From Prolixibacteraceae bacterium (GTDB lineage: Bacteria; Bacteroidota; Bacteroidia; Bacteroidales; Prolixibacteraceae): a DNA stretch of 12,095 nt. Shown one piece after another: positions 7,401 to 12,095 of this stretch. Location of the stretch: the NCBI GenBank assembly GCA_027858145.1, contig JAQIDF010000243.1, positions 1 to 12,095 on the forward strand, read 5' to 3'. Both the position numbers and the translations under genes were made by a program. The notes under the pieces were generated by a model, which ran no database searches, was not told the origin of the DNA, and was given only the letters and a program-made list of their open reading frames with translations. How positions within the stretch are numbered: the first letter of the stretch is position 1; every line of letters begins with the position of its first letter.

Positions 7401-9405
7401 CGAATGTACCGCTCAAAGTATAATTAGCAGCAACAGCCGCTGTTTCTGTATCGATGATTTCATTGAACTGAACACGCAGATGTGTTTCGTCTTCCTTTAC
7501 AAGCTCTTCATAAACTTTTGGTGGATACACATCGTTGTACCAGCTTAAGTCACCCAGAATCTGCATGTCACCGGCAATCATTGCATCGGCATTGATCAGC
7601 GTGAAGTTGTTATTTTCAGCATCGGCAAATTCAGGTGCGGTTTCGATTGAATTGGTGGCAACCGGAGCAGTTTCAAAACCGCCCACATAACAATAATCAG
7701 CCACTACAAATTCTTCCTCAAGCGATCCGGCCACATTGCTGAAAATACTGTTTTTCACCACAACCAGTCCGGTCATATCCCTGAATTTGAATACCCCTTC
7801 GGAACCACCAATATTGTTGAAGGTAACATGGTCAACAGTTACGTCGGTACCAATGGCCACAGTTCCCGAAGAACGGTAGTAAATGACAGGACCATCGATA
7901 TCTGTAAACGTAGAGTTTTTAAGGTTCACAGCACCATAAATATCATCGGGGGTATATAAGTTAACAACACGTTGCTTACAATCGCTCACCAATGTATTTT
8001 CAATGGTTACGGTACCACCACCGGCTTGCTTTCTGATCAATCCGTTGCTATTGGTATTGCCATGAATATAACAATCTTTTACTACAATATTTGCAGGATC
8101 GTCCATACGAACCAACAAACCAATTTCGTTTGACTGATCGAACTCAAGGTTCTCAAGGGTTAAGGTGATCATTTCCGAAGTATTCCTTACCCTGAAAATA
8201 CCAGCCCAGTTGTTTGGATTTGAAGTAAAACTTAAAACCGGTCGAGCTTCGAGTCCCGCTGCACCTTTTATGGTGGACGTAACCGTTACATCAGGCGCTT
8301 CAGTAAAATCATAAACACCACCGGATGTAACCAAAATATATTCTTCGTGCGCATTGTTGTTGATGTCGGCAATCAAGCGGGCAACATCTTCAGCCGTGTA
8401 TTCATTTTCGGATGTGGTTGCCACACCCCAGCTCAGGTCACCGGCTGTTTCACTATCACTGCCCATGAGGTCGGCTGCATTAACAACAGAAAAATCACCA
8501 TTTTCGGCATCTTCAAAAACAGGGGCAGTGGTAAGGGAATTGGTTCCTTCAACAGTTTTTTCAAATCCGCCCAGGTAACAATAATCAATCACCGGAATGT
8601 TTTCAAGCGAATCACCCACGTTTACAAACAGTGAATTGGTCAGCGAAACAGTACCGGTCATTTCATCACCTACTTCGATTACCCTTTTCGAGCCATCGGG
8701 AATATTGTAGAACGTACAGTGGTCAACAATCAGGTCGGTACCCGTAGCAGTGCTGCCACCGGAAGTGCGGTAGTAAATAGCTGCCGGCCCGGTCATGTTT
8801 GCAAACGTACAGTTGGTAACATTCACAGCGCCATAAGCTGCGCTCGGATCATAAAGGTAAATCAAACGCTGATTACTGTCGTGAATGTAAGTTCCTTCAA
8901 CTGTAACGGCAACGCCGGGTTTATCGGCGCGCATCACACCATTGCTGGTGGTGAAGTTATAAATTTCACAATCGCGAATGGTGATGGAACTATTGTCACT
9001 GCGCATACGGGCAATACCCATCATGGGCTCCACTGCCGTACCGTCAAAAGCAACTCCTTCGATGGTGAGGCTGAAAGCGCCATCCTGTACATCGAAGAAG
9101 TTACGGTAACCCGAACTGTTTTCTGCGTCGGTAATAACCGGCTTATTCACCAAGCCGTCCTGAGCCTTAATAATAACGTCACCGGCCAGGTCGGCATCAC
9201 TAAAGACATATGTTCCACCATCGGTGGTTAAAATATATTCACTGTAGGCATTGGCTTCAATATCATCTACCAAAGCACCGGCTTCGGCATCAGTATATTC
9301 TTTCGAGGTTTGGGCTTGAGCAGAAAAACTCATGGCCAAAATCCCCATCATCAAAAAAGCTATCCTGGAAACAACTTTTCTTTTCAAGTAAAGATGTAGG
9401 TTCAT
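4465..9405 (-). CDS. Giant T9SS-secreted protein with three parallel beta-helix modules and Ig-like repeats
   Basis: Function unknown. Residue numbers follow the frame opened at 9432 (1,655 residues). I prefer the ATG at 9405 (residue 10) because it directly precedes a good signal peptide: charged KRK, hydrophobic IAFLMMGILAMSFS, cleavage after AQA. Domain order: beta-helix A (44-338), beta-helix B (342-637), SbsA/Big_5-like Ig domain (638-742), repeat modules R1 and R2 (743-944), beta-helix C (950-1268), second Ig domain (1269-1371), R3 and R4 (1372-1573), and a T9SS type A sorting domain (about 1578-1655, with VAIYDLTGRNI, GVYIVNAI and final EKIVIK). Each helix opens with a TTxGGxY-like turn, has a VDHCTFYNI-type rung and closes on GDLxW. 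They resemble DUF4957/DUF5123-type helices beside PL6. I do not see the Asn-Glu-Lys-Arg signature of chondroitinase B or PL6 lyases, so a binding or scaffold role is as likely as catalysis. It should end up outside the cell or on its surface. Confidence 0.93.
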   Translation of the reverse strand: MNLHLYLKRKVVSRIAFLMMGILAMSFSAQAQTSKEYTDAEAGALVDDIEANAYSEYILTTDGGTYVFSDADLAGDVIIKAQDGLVNKPVITDAENSSGYRNFFDVQDGAFSLTIEGVAFDGTAVEPMMGIARMRSDNSSITIRDCEIYNFTTSNGVMRADKPGVAVTVEGTYIHDSNQRLIYLYDPSAAYGAVNVTNCTFANMTGPAAIYYRTSGGSTATGTDLIVDHCTFYNIPDGSKRVIEVGDEMTGTVSLTNSLFVNVGDSLENIPVIDYCYLGGFEKTVEGTNSLTTAPVFEDAENGDFSVVNAADLMGSDSETAGDLSWGVATTSENEYTAEDVARLIADINNNAHEEYILVTSGGVYDFTEAPDVTVTSTIKGAAGLEARPVLSFTSNPNNWAGIFRVRNTSEMITLTLENLEFDQSNEIGLLVRMDDPANIVVKDCYIHGNTNSNGLIRKQAGGGTVTIENTLVSDCKQRVVNLYTPDDIYGAVNLKNSTFTDIDGPVIYYRSSGTVAIGTDVTVDHVTFNNIGGSEGVFKFRDMTGLVVVKNSIFSNVAGSLEEEFVVADYCYVGGFETAPVATNSIETAPEFADAENNNFTLINADAMIAGDMQILGDLSWYNDVYPPKVYEELVKEDETHLRVQFNEIIDTETAAVAANYTLSGTFGLTGNPTEAVVAEDAMSVVLEVPDLSTIETNQTVVVTVENVTDVLGNAIEESNVATYTYLDETAPVISMEVLELTNENGVIATVQSSEAGMVYLVMDGEEQASVSDFEAAIENRKGASAVVETANTDVQVSVAGLLVGTYHAYAVDAYENISLQSENTVVITDPVAPEVTLEAQEVTNAANADGVMVASTEPGAIYLVLEGEVASTLSELEAAVDAAKGVMGTIELDGELEIAVSMAGVTPGNYYAYAVDMAGNISVVSEAVVAVTEYVPRVRYYTDEETDQLSNDIISANDGDVFVLTTSGGDYALSAWHKLTAKITIMADEDVTERPVLSNFQESSTYQMFRLYADGASLTLKGLEIDSKEHALYPMKYMIRAESNIGNYSIVAEDCHFHGTLKATGTIVKTYGGTYGDSLIFRNCIFEDMEAISMTGLSSEDSPQWDKLEISNCTFMNIPERVIAVRDQPSVNKEYPINIDHCTFYNVGSEDDDIIIADSMTMVTVTNSIFTNSPSPTIFDVYGDETGQSSIDYFNYYEVNTPVADGTGVVGANVWNQDPQFANAEEGDLTLGNTELFTLGSDGLPLGDLRWADVLGPKVKQEVLALTDSTLLIRFDEWIDTTTAINPDNYTMSGTAGISGTVSNVELYNFHAVVVTTGSFIGLTGLELTITVSGVEDLNGNAIDDAYNSVTYMVEQLLPVVFAEEQQATNASGETVIAQSSLGSGEIYIVLDGIAQETVADLDAAVAAGNGAKAPTVASYTDVEISTYAITPGMYYAYYVDGSGNMSDKDESPITITDGIAPDVSAEIQSATNGDDASVMVQSSEDNGKVYIVLDGVAQSTNADFITAVALKNAAVANVTAANTDVEISTSGLTAGIYYAYAIDAAGNISAMGENPINITIETGVDDLVENMLKVYTVNRRIRVTSDQDMIRSVAIYDLTGRNIVNQKNLNDIRYETDILKSGVYIVNAITVNDDLIIEKIVIK
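4714..5319 (-). repeat. Tandem pair of ~100-residue modules, R3-R4
   Basis: Two consecutive modules in the giant protein (residues 1372-1472 and 1473-1573) share one pattern: an ATN start, then QSS, then VYIVLDGVAQ or IYIVLDGIAQ, an Ala-rich helix, TDVEIST, a YYAY(A/Y)xD core, GN(I/M)S and an ITxxxxP end. The final step resembles the fibronectin-III/Ig-like YYAYAxDxxGNIS strand often seen in surface adhesins. They act as spacers or binding modules between beta-helix C with its Ig domain and the sorting domain. Confidence 0.85.
4809..5141. repeat. 24-bp exact direct repeat joining R3 and R4
   Basis: The 24 bases at 4809-4832 recur without change at 5118-5141; both contain TAGAAATTTCAACATCGGTA. 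They encode the shared TDVEIST segment of the two modules. Nucleotide identity this long between neighbouring repeats points to recent duplication or gene conversion rather than protein-level conservation alone, and could allow module gain or loss by recombination. Confidence 0.8.
6601..7206 (-). repeat. Tandem pair of ~100-residue modules, R1-R2
   Basis: Residues 743-842 and 843-944 of the giant protein follow the same pattern as R3-R4: LTNENG or VTNAAN start, VYLVMDG or IYLVLEG, an Ala/Glu-rich helix, VQVSVAG or LEIAVSMAG, YHAYAVD or YYAYAVD, and ENIS or GNIS. This pair links the first Ig-like domain to beta-helix C. Together with R3-R4 it gives four copies in two blocks, showing that a larger Ig-R-R unit was duplicated. 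Confidence 0.85.
7522..9303 (-). repeat. Tandem beta-helix modules A and B in the giant protein
   Basis: Residues 44-338 and 342-637 are two end-to-end copies of a roughly 295-residue right-handed beta-helix. Matching landmarks in order are EYILTTDGG / EYILVTSGG, KDCYIH-type rungs (RDCEIY / KDCYIH), SNGVMR / SNGLIR, DSNQRLIYLY / DCKQRVVNLY, YGAVN, IYYR, VDHCTFYNI / VDHVTFNNI, DYCYLGGFE / DYCYVGGFE, and DAENGDFSVVNA / DAENNNFTLINA ahead of GDLSW. A third, more divergent copy (C) is at 5629-6585. The close match of A and B suggests a duplication more recent than their split from C. Confidence 0.88.
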
Positions 9406-9438
9406 AGTATTTATTTTAAAAGTTAAGTTCATTACTAA

Positions 9439-11907
9439 TTAGTTTTCAATGGTTATAAAACCTGTTTTTATCTTGTCGGAATTAGCAGCTACTACTGCTT
9501 TTTCACCGTTCATTTTTATTTTGATCAGAGCCCGTCCGTTGTACAATTGAATAGTCCTCGATCCGTTATATGTCCCAAGATTATCGATTAGTTCACCATC
9601 GCCTGAGATTGAAAACTCAATACGATTTTTGGCATTGGGGCAGAATACGTTGTTTTTATCGTAAATTTTAGCTTCCACTTCTACCACATCGGCTTCGCGG
9701 TTAACTTCGATGATTTTTAAAATGGCCGGATTGCCCCACTTTTCAGATTGATAAACCTGAGTAATTTCGTCGGTCACCTCTTCCCCATCTTTGGTAGCCA
9801 CAACTTTCAGATGATTTTCACCATCGTTGAATTTTACAATCCAGCGCAAACCCGCAGCAGGAAAATTCTGGCTGTCGCGGGTTCGTACACCCAATGATTC
9901 GCCATTAAGGAAAAGCTCAGCTTCTTCACAATTAGAATACACTTTCACCATTTTAGACTCATCGGCTTCGCCCCAACGCACCGGCCATGTATGCCCGTAG
10001 ATATGTGCCATGGGCTCTTCTGTCCAGTACGATTGAAAGACATAAAAAGCCTCTTTTTTGGTAAAGTCGCGCTGCACCACCCCTTTCTGATTCACATAAG
10101 GAACAGGATTTTCCGGGCGGAGTGGTGTCGAAAAGTCTTTAAACGGCCAGTAAGCAGCACCCACGTGCCAATCTTTCATTTTTTCCTGTTCTTTCAGGTG
10201 CCAGTCAATCAGGTTGCAGGCATAAGTCTCCGACCAGTCGCCATCTTTCGAAACACGGGCTTCTCCTCCGGACAGCAGGAAATCACCATCTCGCTCGTCG
10301 GCACCATCGCCTGTTGATATGGATTCCAATCCTTTATCGGGATCTTCAGAATGCCGCATGCCGTGGTTGCTTGCGCCCCACTCTACATGCAGAAAATGAT
10401 CTACTTTCTTGTTCCATTCTTTTGAAACTTTGGTATATTCGGTATACTTTCCACGGTACCAGCCAGCCCACACCGATGGTGAATACACATCGATGATATC
10501 GGCACAAAAATCGCAGCGACGTATGGCTGTTTTGCGCAACGGGTCGAGTGAATGTGACAGGTCGTTCAGTTCACTCATGAATGTTCTGATTTTTTCTTTG
10601 TCGAATTCCGGGAAATCGCCGGGCCAATCGTTTTCATTACCCAGTCCCCAGATAATTATGGAAGGATGGTTGTAATGCTGGTTAATCATGTTAGTAAGCA
10701 TTCTGCGGGCTTGATCCTTGTATATTTCACCACCCAGACCACCACGGCACCAGGGAATTTCTTCCCACACCAAGATGCCCAGGCTATCGCAGGCATCAAG
10801 TACAATGCGTGATTGCTGGTAGTGACCCAGACGGATGAAGTTAACCCCCATCTCTTTCATCATCTGCATTTCTTCAATGATCAGATCTTCAGGCATTGCA
10901 GCAGCATAACCTGCATGATCTTCATGGCGATGTGTTCCGCGCAGAAACAGGCTTTCGCCATTGAGTTTAAACGGCCCGTGGGCTACAAATTCGAAATCAC
11001 GGACACCAAATTTTTCTATGAATTCATCTGTCCCACTATCTGATTCAAGTGTTGCTTTCAGCGTATAAAGCTGCGGATTTTCAACAGACCAGAGCTCTGG
11101 CTTTTTGATTTCAATGCCAGCTTTCAGTGCATCGGCACTGTTCCCCTCAGCTTCGACGCTGGCAATGTTTTTACCATCGGGAGACACAAGCGAATAACGA
11201 ACCGTGAAATCACCTTCAACGTTTAACGGATTGTACAATTGCGGAGTGATGGCGACAAATGCTTTACGGTAATTCTTATCAGGCTTTGCATCGACGTGCA
11301 GTTGTTGGAAAGAGACACCGGGAACATTAACCAGGTTCACAAACCGGTACAGTCCGCCGTAGAGATTAAAATCGCTCAAATCGGACGGGATCATTTCCAG
11401 GTCGCGGCTGTTATCGCAACGAACGATCACCGGAATTTTACCGTCCTCAATCTCTTCCATCGGATTTTGCCGGTATTGGTTAACAGCATCGGTAATATCG
11501 AATACAAACTCATCGTATCCGCCAACATGTTCGCCAACCAACTGCATACCAATGTATACTTTCGTTTTCTGTCCGGCGCCTTCGAAGTGCAGCAGGTGCC
11601 GTTTCCCTTCCTGAAGTTGATCACTGCTGAGGTACGTGCGATACCAGCCTGGTCCCTGATAATATGATTTATCGGGATCAACGGCATCGAAACGGTTAAA
11701 AGAGTGTGGCATTTCAACCTGCTCCCAAACCGGCAACAATGCTTCACGGCCTGTGCGGAGTGCCTCGTAAGGTCCTCCAAGGTCGCCTTTTACATATTCC
11801 CAGTTTTCGGTGAGTCTTTCTGAACTGCGCTGCGCTTTTACGGTGCCTGCAATTCCAAGCAACATCAACAATAAAATACAGATTCTTTGAATATTTACTT
11901 TTTGCAT
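9439..11907 (-). CDS. Secreted glycoside hydrolase family 2 (beta-glucuronidase or beta-galactosidase type)
   Basis: This 822-residue protein has a Sec signal peptide (ICILLLMLLGIAGTVKA, cleavage near residue 25-26) with no lipobox and no T9SS tail, so it is probably periplasmic. It has the usual GH2 layout: jelly-roll sugar-binding domain (about 30-195, with GPGWYR and HFEGAGQKTKVYIG), Ig-like domain (about 200-305), TIM barrel from GVRDFEF (301-307), and C-terminal Ig-like domains (about 650-822). The acid/base is Glu425 in WGLGNEND and the likely nucleophile Glu509 in HVEWGASNHG. GH2 enzymes remove beta-linked monosaccharides with retention. The motif NQKG (606-609), followed by VVQRD, corresponds to the NxK carboxylate-binding region of beta-glucuronidases, but similar NDKG motifs occur in beta-galactosidases, so the sugar is open. 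The start lies 18 bp after the preceding gene's stop. Confidence 0.93.
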   Translation of the reverse strand: MQKVNIQRICILLLMLLGIAGTVKAQRSSERLTENWEYVKGDLGGPYEALRTGREALLPVWEQVEMPHSFNRFDAVDPDKSYYQGPGWYRTYLSSDQLQEGKRHLLHFEGAGQKTKVYIGMQLVGEHVGGYDEFVFDITDAVNQYRQNPMEEIEDGKIPVIVRCDNSRDLEMIPSDLSDFNLYGGLYRFVNLVNVPGVSFQQLHVDAKPDKNYRKAFVAITPQLYNPLNVEGDFTVRYSLVSPDGKNIASVEAEGNSADALKAGIEIKKPELWSVENPQLYTLKATLESDSGTDEFIEKFGVRDFEFVAHGPFKLNGESLFLRGTHRHEDHAGYAAAMPEDLIIEEMQMMKEMGVNFIRLGHYQQSRIVLDACDSLGILVWEEIPWCRGGLGGEIYKDQARRMLTNMINQHYNHPSIIIWGLGNENDWPGDFPEFDKEKIRTFMSELNDLSHSLDPLRKTAIRRCDFCADIIDVYSPSVWAGWYRGKYTEYTKVSKEWNKKVDHFLHVEWGASNHGMRHSEDPDKGLESISTGDGADERDGDFLLSGGEARVSKDGDWSETYACNLIDWHLKEQEKMKDWHVGAAYWPFKDFSTPLRPENPVPYVNQKGVVQRDFTKKEAFYVFQSYWTEEPMAHIYGHTWPVRWGEADESKMVKVYSNCEEAELFLNGESLGVRTRDSQNFPAAGLRWIVKFNDGENHLKVVATKDGEEVTDEITQVYQSEKWGNPAILKIIEVNREADVVEVEAKIYDKNNVFCPNAKNRIEFSISGDGELIDNLGTYNGSRTIQLYNGRALIKIKMNGEKAVVAANSDKIKTGFITIEN

Positions 11908-11925
11908 ATCCTGAATATTTTTTTC

Positions 11926-12095
11926 TTAAAAAATGAATTTGCCTGTATAAACCCCTCCTGCTGAAACAATGCGCAGAATGAATGGCCCGGAGCCTTGAAG
12001 CGGCAATTCGGTTTGAAAAGCTCCTTTGATATTATTTTTTTGAATGATTATTCTCCCGGTATAATCGTATACGTCCAGATGATAAATTTTGTCGG
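11926..12095 (-). CDS. C-terminal end of a T9SS cargo protein (5' part beyond window)
   Basis: An open frame enters from the right edge and ends at a TAA at 11926-11928 after 55 complete codons. The residues form the end of a type A T9SS sorting domain: VYDYTGRIII, then LPLQGSGPFILRIVSAGG, then VYTGKFIF at the C-terminus. This matches the second half of the sorting domain in the giant protein (YDLTGRNI, then GVYIVNAI, then IEKIVIK). The parent protein would be exported through the outer membrane and either surface-anchored or released. Its functional domains lie outside the window, so nothing more can be said. The 18-bp gap to the GH2 gene indicates co-transcription. Confidence 0.88.
   Translation of the reverse strand, partial: DKIYHLDVYDYTGRIIIQKNNIKGAFQTELPLQGSGPFILRIVSAGGVYTGKFIF

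Noticed and set aside
8719..9231. A 170-codon open frame on the plus strand
   Set aside because: It lies wholly antisense to the giant gene, has no recognizable domain or signal, and arises from the biased codon use of the repeated beta-helix rungs.
7522..9303. Calling the beta-helix modules PL6 / chondroitinase B enzymes
   Set aside because: The fold looks similar, but the conserved catalytic Lys/Arg and acidic residues of those lyases are not visible in any of the three helices.
11239..11667. A 142-codon open frame on the plus strand
   Set aside because: It is antisense to the GH2 gene, whose domain structure is continuous here, and it has no family features of its own.

Overview
The window is a stretch of a polysaccharide utilization locus (PUL) from a member of the Bacteroidota. 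Support for this comes from a SusC-type TonB-dependent transporter with the hallmark plug motif, two type IX secretion (T9SS) C-terminal sorting domains, Bacteroidota-style lipoprotein signals, A/T-rich leaders with no useful Shine-Dalgarno, and carbohydrate-active enzymes packed on one strand. PULs plus T9SS cargo fit free-living or marine groups such as Marinilabiliales/Prolixibacteraceae or Flavobacteriia better than classical gut Bacteroides. That narrower placement is inference.

All six genes lie on the minus strand, so transcription runs from high to low coordinates. In that order they are: the last 55 codons of a T9SS cargo protein (11926-12095, 5' end outside the window); a secreted GH2 glycosidase (9439-11907); a giant protein of about 1,650 residues with three parallel beta-helix modules, Ig-like modules and a T9SS sorting domain (4465-9405); an alginate-lyase-fold lipoprotein (3223-4401); a lipoprotein joining a GH88 unsaturated uronyl hydrolase to a polysaccharide-deacetylase-like domain (1303-3207); and the first 407 codons of a SusC-like transporter (1-1223, 3' end outside the window). 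The gaps are 18, 33, 63, 15 and 79 bp, so one long transcript is plausible. A strong terminator-like hairpin (4415-4450) sits directly after the giant gene and probably attenuates expression of the downstream part. No gene-free stretch exceeds 80 bp. I see no RNA genes, CRISPR, insertion sequences, SusD, regulator or sulfatase.

The genes fit a pathway for an acidic, uronate-containing and possibly acetylated polysaccharide. The T9SS proteins would act at or outside the cell surface. The lyase would cleave uronate linkages and leave unsaturated non-reducing ends, and the GH88 domain would remove those ends. The fused deacetylase-like domain may strip acyl groups. GH2 would release a beta-linked glucuronate or galactose in the periplasm, and the SusC protein would import oligosaccharides. 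The exact polysaccharide cannot be read from sequence alone; glucuronan, alginate-like or glucuronate-rich heteropolysaccharides are the main candidates.

The two most unusual items are the giant repeated beta-helix/Ig T9SS protein, which shows none of the catalytic signature of known beta-helix lyases, and the GH88-deacetylase fusion.
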